This document shows positions 40,010-49,560 of a DNA stretch of 64,000 bases, piece after piece. Under the pieces are notes generated by a model, which searched no databases, was not told the origin of the DNA, and saw only the letters and a program-made list of their open reading frames with translations. The stretch lies in contig CAIJXV010000020.1 in assembly GCA_903824675.1 (NCBI GenBank), forward strand, positions 1 through 64,000, written 5' to 3'. This DNA is from an uncultured bacterium (GTDB lineage: Bacteria > Verrucomicrobiota > Kiritimatiellia > CAIKKV01 > CAIJXV01). The position numbers and the translations under genes were made by a program. Numbering within the stretch: position 1 is the stretch's first letter; every line of letters starts with the position of its first letter.

Positions 40010-40695
40010 GTGCCCTCCTCCCCGACGGGCGCCCCCTGGCCCCGATGATCGACCATACCCTGCTCAAACCCGATTCCCGCCGGGCTCAAATTGAAAAGCT
40101 TTGCGATGAAGCCCGCCAGTTCGGCTTCGCCTCCGTCTGCGTTCTCCCGGTGTGGCTGGCCGTGGTCGCCGAACGGCTCGAAGGATCTCCGGTCAAACCC
40201 TGCACGGTCGTCGGATTCCCACTCGGGGGAACGGCCCCGGAAATCAAGGCCCGTGAAGCCGACTACGCGCTCAAGGAAGGCGCACGAGAAATCGACATGG
40301 TCGCCGCCATCTGGGCTATCAAGGATGGCAAATTCCGGGCACTGGCCAGCGATATCGCCGCCGTCGTGCGGACCTGTACCAACCGGGCCATTGTCAAAGT
40401 CATCCTTGAAACCTGCCTGTTGACCGATGAGGAAAAAGTCACCGCCTGCAAGATCGCCGTCGATAGCGGCGCCCATTTCGTCAAAACGTCCACGGGTCTC
40501 TCCACCGGCGGCGCCACGGTCAAAGATGTCAAACTGCTCCGCCTGATCGCCGGAGAAACAGTCGGTGTCAAGGCCAGCGGCGGAATTCGCACGTTCGACC
40601 AGGCACGCGCCATGATAGAAGCGGGTGCCAATCGTATCGGCACCAGCGCCGGTGTCGAAATTGTCGGATCTGAATCGTCCCCGGCCCCAACATGA
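40006..40695 (+). CDS. deoC: deoxyribose-phosphate aldolase
   Basis: 229-residue class I aldolase splitting 2-deoxyribose 5-phosphate to glyceraldehyde 3-phosphate and acetaldehyde. Schiff-base Lys160 in FVKTSTG, second Lys189 in GVKASGGIR, and Asp97 in REIDMV are present. It overlaps the deoB gene by ATGA. The pair forms a short deoxynucleoside catabolic path. Confidence 0.95.
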   Translation: MSALLPDGRPLAPMIDHTLLKPDSRRAQIEKLCDEARQFGFASVCVLPVWLAVVAERLEGSPVKPCTVVGFPLGGTAPEIKAREADYALKEGAREIDMVAAIWAIKDGKFRALASDIAAVVRTCTNRAIVKVILETCLLTDEEKVTACKIAVDSGAHFVKTSTGLSTGGATVKDVKLLRLIAGETVGVKASGGIRTFDQARAMIEAGANRIGTSAGVEIVGSESSPAPT

Positions 40696-41873
40696 CCGCT
40701 TTTTTGATCGTCCTGGATTCGGTGGGAATCGGCGCGGCGCCGGATGCCGACCATTATGGCGACCAAGGCTCGAACACGTTGGCTCATCTCGCATCCGCTC
40801 GCGGTGGACTCCGTCTCCCGATCCTGACCCAACTCGGTCTGGGTTGTATCCCCCCCCTGCTTCCCGGCGGTCTGCCGATCGCCGGCGTCCCTCCCGTCGA
40901 CACACCCCTCGCCTCTTTTGGCGCGCTCCAGGAAATGTCGGAAGGCAAGGACACCACCACCGGCCATTGGGAAATGGCCGGACTCGAATTGCGGCCGGGT
41001 TTTCAATTGTTCCCCTCCGTCGCCCCGTCTTTCCCGGCCGAATTGACCGACGCCTTCAGCGCCCGGACCGGGCGCGCCATCCTCGGGAATCGGGCGGCCG
41101 GTGGTCTGGCTATCATCAAAGAGTTGGGCCCGGAACAGATGAAAACCGGAGCATGGATCGTCTATACCAGCGGCGATTCGGTCTTTCAAATCGCCGCCCA
41201 CGAGGAGATCATCCCCCTGGAAGAACTCTACCGCGCGTGTGAAATTGCCCGTGAACTCTGTACCCCCTATCGGATCGGACGAGTCATCGCCCGTCCTTAT
41301 CTGGGCCAACCCGGGGATTTCAAACGCACTGAAAACCGCCGTGATTTCTCCTATCCCCTCCCCGAACCGACCCTGCTGGATCGCCTCACCGCGAACCAGA
41401 TCGACGTTTCAACGGTTGGCAAACTCGACGATATTTTCGCCCATCGCGGGATCCGCCACACCCACCACGTCGAAAACAATGCCGATGCTCAATCCATCCT
41501 CCTCGACCTGGCCCGCCAACGCCGGACCGGCCTGATCTTCGCCAACCTGATCGATTTCGACATGCTCTATGGACACCGGCGCGATTCCGAGGGATATGGT
41601 CGGGCCTTGGAAAACACGGATGCTTTTTTAGCGGAACTGTTGCCGCTCCTCGCCCCGGAAGACATCCTGATCATCACCGCTGATCACGGGAACGATCCCA
41701 CGTTCACCGGAACGGATCATACGCGTGAATTCGTGCCCCTGTTGGCCTTCCGCCCCAGCCATCCGGGTCGCAATGTCGGGATCCGACGGGGCTTTTATGA
41801 TATCGCCCAGACCTTAGCCGTGTACTTCAAGATCGCGCCCATGCCCCGCGGGCGATCTTTTCTGGACCAATAA
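40692..41873 (+). CDS. deoB: phosphopentomutase
   Basis: 393-residue alkaline-phosphatase-fold enzyme converting (deoxy)ribose 1-phosphate to the 5-phosphate, feeding DeoC. Metal motifs DSVGIGAAPDA at the start, GKDTTTGHWEMAG, and TADHGNDPTFTGTDHTRE near the C-terminus are present. Length matches the family. It ends the operon. Confidence 0.95.
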   Translation: MTAFLIVLDSVGIGAAPDADHYGDQGSNTLAHLASARGGLRLPILTQLGLGCIPPLLPGGLPIAGVPPVDTPLASFGALQEMSEGKDTTTGHWEMAGLELRPGFQLFPSVAPSFPAELTDAFSARTGRAILGNRAAGGLAIIKELGPEQMKTGAWIVYTSGDSVFQIAAHEEIIPLEELYRACEIARELCTPYRIGRVIARPYLGQPGDFKRTENRRDFSYPLPEPTLLDRLTANQIDVSTVGKLDDIFAHRGIRHTHHVENNADAQSILLDLARQRRTGLIFANLIDFDMLYGHRRDSEGYGRALENTDAFLAELLPLLAPEDILIITADHGNDPTFTGTDHTREFVPLLAFRPSHPGRNVGIRRGFYDIAQTLAVYFKIAPMPRGRSFLDQ

Positions 41874-41887
41874 AGTCGATTCCCAGT

Positions 41888-41912
41888 AGAGCCGGGCGTA
41901 CCGGACGGCTCT
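41888..41912. terminator. hairpin downstream of deoB
   Basis: AGAGCCG (41888-41894) pairs with CGGCTCT (41906-41912) across 11 bases that can add two pairs. No T run follows, so intrinsic termination is doubtful. It lies between the convergent deoB and RlmD-like genes. Confidence 0.35.
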
Positions 41913-41958
41913 GAAAGAACGAAAAATATCGCCGCATATTCCCAAGGCGGGCATCGCC

Positions 41959-43182
41959 TTAAGAAACCAATTCCACTGCGGTCTCGAAATGAGGTGTGCG
42001 CGGGAACATGTCGAAGAGGGCAACGGAACGGATCTCATAGCCCCCGGTGGTCAACCGTTTCAAGTCGCGCGCCAAGGTATCCGGACCGCAGGAAACATAG
42101 AGGAGGGAAGACACGGGCCGCTCCGTCAAATGCCGGCATAACTCCGGATCCAATCCCGTCCGGGGCGGATCGATCACCACCTGGCACGCTTTTAAATCCA
42201 ACGTCGCCGCCATCGCCGGCCAGACGCGCCCCGCATCACCGGTCTGCCAGGCAACCCGGGCCGGATCAAACCCCAATCGCCCCGTATTGATCCGTGCGGC
42301 ATCAATGGCCTGCCCGTGCGATTCAACCCCAAAAACCTTCCGGCCTTCGGCCGCCGCGATCAATCCAAAAATCCCCACCCCGCAATATAAATCAACCACG
42401 GTTTCACATGGGCTGGACCGAATTCGATCCTGAACCCATTTAAACAGCCGGTCGGCGACCGGGAGGTTGACTTGGAAAAAGGCGTTCCGGGGAACCAGTA
42501 AATCCCCCACCAACGTCGTTTCATGCAGCCAGGGATCGGATGATTTGGGCGAACCGCGCCACCAGTTGGCGCCATCCGGTTCCGTCCGCCGCAAGGTCAA
42601 CCGCGCTTGGTCACGAAATCCCTTAAGAAATCCCGGTCGCCCCCGGAGTTCCGCCAGACAGGCATTCAAATCGGGATGCAACAAGGGACAGCCGGGGATG
42701 TCGAGCACGGTGTGATTATCTTCCTGCACATAGCCCAGCCGGCATTCCTCCGGCTCCACCGCCGCATGCAAGACCCCTTTATTCCGATATCCCATCGGCT
42801 CCAGCGCGCCTTCCACCTGGATGGGAATCTCTTCCGAAACCGCGTGGGTGAGAAAATCATGCAACTGACGGCGCTTGCTGTCGCATTCCGCGGCATAGGT
42901 CATCTGCTGATACGTGCATCCCGGACAAAACGGCGAAGTCGCCCACGGACGCGACCACGGAATGACCGCAAATGGGCAGACCGGAGTGATCCGTTCCGGC
43001 GCGGCATCGAGGATCTCGAGCAGGCGGGCCCGACAAAAAGAACGCCGGTGATCGACCATCAACACCCGAACCCGCTCCCCCGGCAAGACGCCTGGAATGA
43101 ACACCACTTCCCCTTCCCACCGGGCGATTCCAGACCCGCCGAAGGCCAGGGATTCGATGGTCAATTCACAGGTCTCGCTCAT
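41959..43182 (-). CDS. RlmD/TrmA-family rRNA uracil-5-methyltransferase
   Basis: 407 residues. N-terminal TRAM domain (about 1-60, FGGSGIARWEGEVVFIPG), a cysteine group for an iron-sulfur cluster (Cys69 and CPGCTYQQM), and the methyltransferase domain with VDLYCGVGIFGL, DPPRTGLDPE and the nucleophile in LYVSCGPDTLARDL. MFPRTPHFE ends the enzyme. The target is likely U in 23S rRNA; TrmA specificity cannot be excluded. It starts with an ATGA overlap on the MFS gene. Confidence 0.9.
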   Translation of the reverse strand: MSETCELTIESLAFGGSGIARWEGEVVFIPGVLPGERVRVLMVDHRRSFCRARLLEILDAAPERITPVCPFAVIPWSRPWATSPFCPGCTYQQMTYAAECDSKRRQLHDFLTHAVSEEIPIQVEGALEPMGYRNKGVLHAAVEPEECRLGYVQEDNHTVLDIPGCPLLHPDLNACLAELRGRPGFLKGFRDQARLTLRRTEPDGANWWRGSPKSSDPWLHETTLVGDLLVPRNAFFQVNLPVADRLFKWVQDRIRSSPCETVVDLYCGVGIFGLIAAAEGRKVFGVESHGQAIDAARINTGRLGFDPARVAWQTGDAGRVWPAMAATLDLKACQVVIDPPRTGLDPELCRHLTERPVSSLLYVSCGPDTLARDLKRLTTGGYEIRSVALFDMFPRTPHFETAVELVS

Positions 43183-44468
43183 GCTCCAGTCCCCGCTCGA
43201 TCGGCCTTCGACAAACCTGTTTTCCGGACGCGCGGATCGCGAACCAGGACACAGAGCCAGAACAAGGCCCCCGCAGAAACGGCCAGCGACAGACCGAACA
43301 GCATGCGCAAACCCAACCCTTCCGCGATTACCCCGGCCAGGAGCGGCGCCATCAAGCCCACTCCGCCCAAGGCTAGGTTACCGATCGTAATATGGGCCCC
43401 CAAATGGTCATGGGGACAGGTTTCAAACAATAGATTGTAGTGCGACACCCACCCACTGGCGTTTGAAATCCCGGCAAAAAAATAAAAAATCAGGCAACCC
43501 CATAAACCCGGCACCACCAATAAGACCGAAAGAGCCACGATCTGACAGACAATCCCAACCAGCAGTCCCACCCGATGTCCCCGACGATCCCCCAGATAGC
43601 CCAACCCCAAATTTCCGGCAGCCAACCCGACGGTAATCGCCGCGCCACAGGAGACCAGGGTGCCGGGGTTCAATCCCCCGCCCTCGGGGCGGCAAAAATA
43701 AACCGCCACCAGCGGCACCATGGAAAAACCCAAAACGGTCAACAGCCGCGCACCCAGGAAATAGCGAAAATTGGAATCCCGTAAACTCTGTTTGAATTTT
43801 GAAACAATCACGCGGAAATCGACGACCGCCAACTGTTCCGGCTGCTCTTCCGCCGGATCGCGAACGTGGCTATAACCCCACATGGACAGCAACCCCACCA
43901 CACCCGAGACGAACAGACAGATCGCGAACACCCGCGGCTCCGGATGATCCTTTAAAATATATCCCGCCATGAGCGCGCCCACCGATCCGGTCACCGCATA
44001 GGAACAGAGCGAGAGCCCCATCACACGGCCCCGAATGGCCGTTGGGAACAGCGCGGCAATCCATTCGCTCCAGACCGCTATCACAATTCCCATCGACCCC
44101 ATGAAGAGGGCCAGTAAGAGCCAAACCAGCCGGGCAACCCATCGCGGCGGGAGATGCGGACTGAAATAGACGAGTCCAGCCAGGATGAAAAGAAACGGGA
44201 TCACAATGCCGACATGCCATAAAATCAGGTTGCGTTTGCGATAGCGAATGGAATGGAACCAGAGCAGGCCCAGAATCTGCATCACCAAGATTCCCCCACT
44301 CTCGATGGCGGCAATCGAGCCAATCATGATTTTACCCGCCCCGAATTGGGACAGCAGCACCGCAAAAAAAGTCGCAGGCGCAATCATCGCGGCCTGAAAC
44401 CCCCACGTTCCCTCGGACCCCATCAAGATGATGGCGTTATGGATCAGTGGATTGCGATGAAGACGCAT
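43179..44468 (-). CDS. MFS-family transporter
   Basis: 429 residues with about 12 membrane spans. YLGDRRGHRVGLLVG is the MFS loop of the second half. A hydrophilic central loop (PAEEQPEQLAVVDFR) lies near 205-235. Substrate is not evident. Coupled to the methyltransferase gene by a 4-base overlap, though functions appear unrelated. Confidence 0.85.
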   Translation of the reverse strand: MRLHRNPLIHNAIILMGSEGTWGFQAAMIAPATFFAVLLSQFGAGKIMIGSIAAIESGGILVMQILGLLWFHSIRYRKRNLILWHVGIVIPFLFILAGLVYFSPHLPPRWVARLVWLLLALFMGSMGIVIAVWSEWIAALFPTAIRGRVMGLSLCSYAVTGSVGALMAGYILKDHPEPRVFAICLFVSGVVGLLSMWGYSHVRDPAEEQPEQLAVVDFRVIVSKFKQSLRDSNFRYFLGARLLTVLGFSMVPLVAVYFCRPEGGGLNPGTLVSCGAAITVGLAAGNLGLGYLGDRRGHRVGLLVGIVCQIVALSVLLVVPGLWGCLIFYFFAGISNASGWVSHYNLLFETCPHDHLGAHITIGNLALGGVGLMAPLLAGVIAEGLGLRMLFGLSLAVSAGALFWLCVLVRDPRVRKTGLSKADRAGTGA

Positions 44469-44534
44469 AATGGCGACAAAACGTCAGATGAGAAACAAGT
44501 GGAGTTCGGATTTCCGGCGACGGGCCGCCTTGAA

Positions 44535-45149
44535 TTAAAAGGCCATCTTCAACATCAGGCCATATTCCAATTCGCTGATTTGAAAATTGCTCAGGGGATC
44601 GAAATCCGCAAATGGATAGTAAGTGGCAAAATCGAGTTTCACCCGGCCCAAGGGCACGCTCACGCCTAACACGAATTGCCCATAAAAATCGCTCCATTCG
44701 CTTTGGGCTTCACGGCCATCCGGCAACGTGCCATCGCGCAGGATGTAACTCCAAAAACCGCCGATCCCCCCAAAAAAAGCGCCGTCTTCAAAAATCAAAT
44801 TGATCTGCGGGGTCAACACCATGTCGACGGTATCGTCTTTATAAGTATCCAGTTTTCCGGTCAGCGCATTCGTCGAACCCGGTATTTCGACATCCTGGGC
44901 CGTTACATCCGGCGCAATGCCCAACCCCAACTGCCAATAGGCGTTGTTTTCATGATATTCATAGCCGATGACGTAGGAGATATCGTTATCTCCGAACGGC
45001 AGGTCTGCCCGGTCCGCACTCTCCGAATGCCAACGGGCGCCCAGATCGATGAAATTCACCCCTGCCCCTGCATAGGTCGATAAAACTCCCAGGAAGAGGC
45101 CGGACCCAACCAGACAACGCATCAGCAGTCGTAAAAAGGATGTTTTCAT
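44535..45149 (-). CDS. outer-membrane beta-barrel protein
   Basis: 204 residues: signal peptide of about 30 ending in YAGAG, then alternating aromatic/hydrophobic strands (YWQLGLGIAPDV, FYGQFVLGVSVPL, VKLDFATYYPF) and a terminal Phe (LKMAF), the outer-membrane insertion signature. Eight strands would fit its size. Function unknown. ATG 45149 is preferred since it starts the signal peptide. Confidence 0.7.
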   Translation of the reverse strand: MKTSFLRLLMRCLVGSGLFLGVLSTYAGAGVNFIDLGARWHSESADRADLPFGDNDISYVIGYEYHENNAYWQLGLGIAPDVTAQDVEIPGSTNALTGKLDTYKDDTVDMVLTPQINLIFEDGAFFGGIGGFWSYILRDGTLPDGREAQSEWSDFYGQFVLGVSVPLGRVKLDFATYYPFADFDPLSNFQISELEYGLMLKMAF

Positions 45150-45224
45150 AGGGGCGAGTATTACCGCTTGCGCGCCGGGGCGCAAGCTAATTTATGCCCT
45201 TGGATTCAGGATTTCAGCCCGACC

Positions 45225-46880
45225 TCAGCCCTGTTCCAGCCCCAGAGTGCAGGTCACCGCATCAGCCACGGAGGAAGGACCAAAGTACTGGATGGGACCG
45301 GGATAGACATATTCGGTCTCGAGGGCCCAACGCGCCCGTGCGGCGGCAAAGGTTTTGAAAGGCTTGCCGTTGAGATCGACAAGACATTTCCGGATCACCG
45401 GCACATCCTTGCCCTTGCGCCGTTCGATATTCATCATCATGGTCAGAGGCACTCCGCCTGCTACCCATTCAGACGCCGGGCGACACAATTGGCGCACCGA
45501 GGCCATGTAGCCGGTCTTGCCGGCCAGCACCAACGCCACGGCCGTATACCCCAGACTGTAACAATAATCGGCATCGAAATTCGAGGGCGCTGCGCACCGG
45601 CCTTCGTATCCCAGAAAATGGGTTTGCGCGCTGAAGGACCCCGGATATTTGCCCTCTGCCGCCCATTCGCGCAATTGATCGTTGACCAAGTCCAGCAGCA
45701 ATTTTTCGGTTTCAATCCGCGAAACCTGAACCTGCCCATGACTGTCGCGATCGGCCAGTAATTGCAGCTTGATCGTGCCGGGCAGGGTGTTGAAAACCTG
45801 GGCCGACCCCGCCGTCAGTTTCGAGGACACGAATTGCAGGCGATCATCCGACGTGGTCAACGCGTTGAAAGCGGCCTCATGAACCGCCAACAGATCGTTT
45901 AATTCGCCGATCAGGAGTTTGATTTCAGGTATAAATTCGATCAATCCTTCCGGCACCAGCACCACGCCGAAATTACGCTTCTGCGCCGCCCGATCACGGA
46001 CCACGCCCGCCACATGCGTCACAATCGAGCGCAAGGTCTGCTTTTTCTCGGCCACCTCTTCCGAGATCAAGGCCACATTCGGGTGGGTTTGCAGGGCGCA
46101 TTCCAAGGTGACATGCGAAGCCGAACGACCCATGAGCTTGATGAAATGCCAGTATTTCTTGGCCGAATTGGCATCGCGGGCGATGTTCCCGATCAATTCA
46201 CTATAGAGCTTGGTCGCGGTATCGAACCCGAAGGAAATTTCAATCTGCTCGTTTTTCAAGTCGCCGTCGATCGTCTTGGGACAGCCGATCACCCGGATGG
46301 GAATTTTCTGCGCCTCGAAATATTCGGCCAAAACCCCGGCGTTGGTATTGGAATCATCCCCGCCGATAATCACCACCGCATCGATTTTCAACGCCTTGCA
46401 ATTCGCCGCGGCCTTGTCAAATTGCTCGTTCTTTTCGAGCTTGGTCCGGCCGGAGCCGATCAAGTCAAACCCCCCCGTATTGCGAAAGGCATCAATAATG
46501 GCCTGGTCCAAAACGCGGAATTTATTATCGGTCAGCCCACTGGGTCCGCCGAGAAATCCGATCAGCTCACTCTCGGGGTGGACGGCTTTCAGCCCATCAA
46601 AAAGACCGGCAATTACATTATGCCCGCCCGGCGCCTGGCCACCGGACAGGATGACGCCGACCCGCAGGGGATTGACCGTCCGGCGTTGTCCGACGGCAAA
46701 AGTCAACATCGGCCGGCCATAGGTCTGGGGAAAGGACCGCGCAATGGCGGCTTCATCGGCAAGGGCGGTGGTGCGGGCGCCCTCTTGCACGGACACCACG
46801 GGGCCGTGGGCCGAATAGACGGCAGGCAGTTTGGGGCGGTAGGAAAAACGTTCCTGTTGCAAAGTCGATATGGTGGACAT
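45225..46880 (-). CDS. PPi-dependent 6-phosphofructokinase (long type)
   Basis: 551 residues, the length of PPi-PFKs of the plant beta/spirochaete type. [13 protein letters not shown] is the phosphate loop, GGDDS (173-177) carries the Asp that marks PPi use, and PKTIDGD (201-207) the Lys. [13 protein letters not shown] follows. It interconverts fructose 6-phosphate and fructose 1,6-bisphosphate reversibly with pyrophosphate. GGAGGAG precedes the ATG at 46880. It complements the ATP-type enzyme at 367-1629. Confidence 0.92.
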   Translation of the reverse strand: MSTISTLQQERFSYRPKLPAVYSAHGPVVSVQEGARTTALADEAAIARSFPQTYGRPMLTFAVGQRRTVNPLRVGVILSGGQAPGGHNVIAGLFDGLKAVHPESELIGFLGGPSGLTDNKFRVLDQAIIDAFRNTGGFDLIGSGRTKLEKNEQFDKAAANCKALKIDAVVIIGGDDSNTNAGVLAEYFEAQKIPIRVIGCPKTIDGDLKNEQIEISFGFDTATKLYSELIGNIARDANSAKKYWHFIKLMGRSASHVTLECALQTHPNVALISEEVAEKKQTLRSIVTHVAGVVRDRAAQKRNFGVVLVPEGLIEFIPEIKLLIGELNDLLAVHEAAFNALTTSDDRLQFVSSKLTAGSAQVFNTLPGTIKLQLLADRDSHGQVQVSRIETEKLLLDLVNDQLREWAAEGKYPGSFSAQTHFLGYEGRCAAPSNFDADYCYSLGYTAVALVLAGKTGYMASVRQLCRPASEWVAGGVPLTMMMNIERRKGKDVPVIRKCLVDLNGKPFKTFAAARARWALETEYVYPGPIQYFGPSSVADAVTCTLGLEQG

Positions 46881-46967
46881 GGCGGGCTCCTCCTTGAGCA
46901 GGTTGATCACGGCATAAAAACCGGTGAAGAATAGAAGGAGCCACCCGATAATTCAATCAAAAACAAC

Positions 46968-47126
46968 TTAAACTTCACGGACCAGGGCAGGCCGGCCCCA
47001 ACCGGACCAAAAGTCATCGAACAGCCGGTTGATTTCCCTCTGCAGGGGCGCCACCCCAAAAGTTTCCGGTCGCCGCTCGATGTTCGCTGACTTGCGAATA
47101 TGAGGAACCAAATCTTTGATACTCAT
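46968..47126 (-). pseudogene. truncated Hsp20-type gene (N-terminal part)
   Basis: 52 codons from an ATG with a strong AAGGAGG site, encoding MSIKDLVPHI at the start and then QREINRLFDDFWSGWGRP, which is the N-terminal arm of small heat shock proteins. It stops at TAA before any alpha-crystallin domain. It lies just 33 bases downstream of a second Hsp20 fragment. Confidence 0.6.
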
Positions 47127-47159
47127 GACAACCTCCTTTTCGGGAATATCCCATCGTTG

Positions 47160-47351
47160 TTAGTTATTCAGCCGCAAATGGATTACCATTTTGTCCGGAT
47201 CGACCCCCGGCAATTCAGCCTGAATCACGACTTCATCCGGTTTAACCCAACCTTGCAACCGTGTAAAAATTTCTCGATCATTTCGATCGCCCATCCACCG
47301 AGACATCGAGTTCACCGGATCCAATAGATCATCAAGCCAAACCGCCGGCCG
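47160..47351 (-). pseudogene. Hsp20-type fragment (arm and first strands)
   Basis: The frame reads AVWLDDLLDPVNS, then MGDRNDREIFTRL, VKPDEVVIQAELPGVDPDKM and VIHLRLNN, then TAA. VIQAELPGVDPDK is the first beta strand and loop of the alpha-crystallin domain. The rest of the domain is missing and no good start with a ribosome site is present. An ATG at 47306 would give 48 residues. The region upstream, to 47621, is AT-rich and holds no supported gene. Confidence 0.6.
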
Positions 47352-47621
47352 ATAGTTGTAACTTGTTATATTAATAATTAAACAATTTTGACTTATATAT
47401 TGGCAAACACCATTCCAAACAAGTTATAATCATGTTTAAATCTCTATATAATGCCTATTTAGAATGTCTTACGAATACTTTGATATAGCTGTAAACAAAC
47501 TTATTGTGCGTCAATATGTCTCTTCGATAAAATCTAAAAATAGTAATTGCGTCGTTTTGGCGCATTACAGAAAAGATTTCGAATGGTTATTGGTATCGAA
47601 GGCGAGCGAAAACCGGCTTCA

Positions 47622-48077
47622 TCATCCGCCCAAGGTACTGTCCCAACGAGAGGGGATCATGCCGTCACGAACCCAGAGGGCCAGTCGCTTGCGCAGGGGT
47701 GCGGGTTCCAGATTGCCTCGCCCCAGCCGGTTCAACGGAATCCAGCGAAAATCCAGATGCCCTTCGCACGAAACTGGCGAGGCATCTGCAGTCATCTTCA
47801 AATCCAGGGCAAAAACCAAATTTACCTCGCAATGAATTCGGCCCTTTTGAAGATACTCGTGCTCGATCACCCCCAGAAAACCCCGCACCCGCGACGGCAC
47901 ACCGAGTTCTTCCCGAATCTCACGCACCAACGCATCCGGCGCGGATTCCTGAAATTCCACATGTCCGCCGGGCAGATAGGTGTTCTGGGCGCCCCGGGTA
48001 TGACACACCAGCAAATGCCGATCCCGGATACAAACCCCGCGCGCCATGACTTCGATCTGTGCAGGCCGATCGCTCAT
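47622..48077 (-). CDS. Nudix hydrolase
   Basis: 151 residues. The Nudix box GGHVEFQESAPDALVREIREELGV fits G-x5-E-x7-REUxEExGU, split here as GGHVEFQESAP and DALVREIREELGV. The substrate is a nucleoside-diphosphate-linked compound, unknown. ATG 48077 follows the folC stop by one base, with AAGGGA inside folC, so it is translationally linked. Confidence 0.88.
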   Translation of the reverse strand: MSDRPAQIEVMARGVCIRDRHLLVCHTRGAQNTYLPGGHVEFQESAPDALVREIREELGVPSRVRGFLGVIEHEYLQKGRIHCEVNLVFALDLKMTADASPVSCEGHLDFRWIPLNRLGRGNLEPAPLRKRLALWVRDGMIPSRWDSTLGG

Positions 48078-48078
48078 C

Positions 48079-49437
48079 TTAAAATCCCTTCTGCTGTTGA
48101 CCATATCCATGAGCTTCCAATACCTCTCCGGCCAGGTAGAGAGATCCGGCAATCACCACCCATCCGCCCTCCCTCAAAGCCCAGTCGCGTGCCGCCGCGA
48201 GGGCTCCGGACACCGTCTCGACCGACGCCTCCCACCCCGCCCAACGGGCCAATGTCGCCAATTCCTCGGGCGACCGGGATCGCCCCGTCCGCAAGGGCAC
48301 ACACCAGCACCGTGTTCCCGCCCGACCCAGCGCCTTCCAAAAACCCGCGCTATCCTTGTCCGCGCACATGCCGCAAACCCAGCCGACCGGGCGTGAACCC
48401 GCCAATTCCCGCACGGTCTCCACCAAGGTCCGGGCAGCATCCGGATTGTGGGCACCATCCAAAATCGTCACCGGCTCGCGCGATAAGACCTGCAGGCGTC
48501 CCGGCCATTCCACCGCCGCAAACCCCTTGCGAATCCACTGGACATCGCATTCCATTCCCGCCGTGTCGGCAAAGGTTTCCAAGGCCGCCACGGCCGTGGC
48601 GCAATTCTCCCATTGATGCCGGCCCAACAACGGAATCCGCACCCGCCCGTAATCCTGCGAGGACGATTCGATCGCCAATACCTGCCCGTCCAGCGATCCC
48701 TCCAACCGGCGGATCCGGACGGCTTCCGGCGCAGAGATCAAGGGTGCCCGCCGCTCGGCCGCCACCGCCCGGATCACCGCCCGCGCGTCCTCCGGCATCG
48801 CTCCGCAAACCACCGGACAACGGGGCTTGATGATCCCCGCCTTCTCGCCCGCAATCGCGGCCAGGGTGGCTCCCAGATATTCGGCATGATCAATTCCTAT
48901 CCGGGTAATCGCGGTCCCCAGGGGACGACAGACATTCGTGGCATCCAACCGCCCGCCCATACCGGTCTCCAACACCACCGCCTGGGCGCCGACCTGGCGG
49001 AAGTAAACCAGGGCCAGGGCCGTGGTCACCTCAAAAAAGGTGAGTTCCCGCCCCGCCTGAAGCCGGATCTTTTCAAGTGCCGGCTCGATCTGTGCGAACA
49101 ATTCACCTAAGGCCGCATCCTCGATCGGTTGACCCTGCAGGCGAATCCGTTCATTGAAACGGATCAGGTGAGGTGAGGTGTAAAGACCCACTTTTAATCC
49201 GGCGGCCTGCAGCGTGGAGGCCAGCAAGGCGCAAACCGACCCTTTCCCATTGGTGCCGGCGACATGGAGAATCGGGAGCGCATCCTGGGGCCGCCCCAAA
49301 GCGTCTAACAACGCCGTCATCGATTCCAACCCCGGCTTGATGCCGAAGGTCCTCAGCGCATAAAGACGCTCCAAGGCCTGGGCCAAATCAGAAGACGCCG
49401 TCGTTGGTCTTTTTGTACCCACCCGATCCCTCCTCAT
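48079..49437 (-). CDS. folC: folylpolyglutamate synthase / dihydrofolate synthase
   Basis: 452-residue Mur-ligase-fold enzyme. ATP loop HVAGTNGKGSVCALLAS, GLYTSPHLIRFNERI, TGMGGRLDATNV and GIDHAEYLG are the FolC motifs, and LDGAHNPDAARTL is in the C-terminal domain. It adds glutamate to folates. The ATG at 49437 has a weak GGGAA site; a GTG six codons in (49419) has the better AGGAGGG and could be the true start. Confidence 0.93.
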   Translation of the reverse strand: MRRDRVGTKRPTTASSDLAQALERLYALRTFGIKPGLESMTALLDALGRPQDALPILHVAGTNGKGSVCALLASTLQAAGLKVGLYTSPHLIRFNERIRLQGQPIEDAALGELFAQIEPALEKIRLQAGRELTFFEVTTALALVYFRQVGAQAVVLETGMGGRLDATNVCRPLGTAITRIGIDHAEYLGATLAAIAGEKAGIIKPRCPVVCGAMPEDARAVIRAVAAERRAPLISAPEAVRIRRLEGSLDGQVLAIESSSQDYGRVRIPLLGRHQWENCATAVAALETFADTAGMECDVQWIRKGFAAVEWPGRLQVLSREPVTILDGAHNPDAARTLVETVRELAGSRPVGWVCGMCADKDSAGFWKALGRAGTRCWCVPLRTGRSRSPEELATLARWAGWEASVETVSGALAAARDWALREGGWVVIAGSLYLAGEVLEAHGYGQQQKGF

Positions 49438-49502
49438 CGTCGTTCCCAGTGTAGCCTCAAGGCGATTTGAAAACTGTAACGGGTCGGCCCACGTCTCGTA
49501 AA

Positions 49503-49538
49503 TAAAAAAGCGGGAAATCCCGAAGGGATTTCCCGCTT
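49503..49538 (-). terminator. intrinsic terminator of the corrinoid protein gene
   Basis: A 14-bp perfect stem, AAGCGGGAAATCCC (49508-49521) with GGGATTTCCCGCTT (49525-49538), has a 3-base loop. On the minus strand it is followed by a run of T. It lies 23 bases past the stop of the corrinoid protein gene. Confidence 0.85.
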
Positions 49539-49560
49539 ACGACACGTGTGAACCGGCCGA

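Noticed and set aside
47464-47835. 123-codon plus-strand frame upstream of the Nudix gene
   Set aside because: Its second half is antisense to the well-supported Nudix gene, and no ribosome binding site precedes its ATG.
49419-49437. ATG start of folC as the certain start
   Set aside because: The GTG at 49419 has a better Shine-Dalgarno; the choice is left open, and the longer form is listed.
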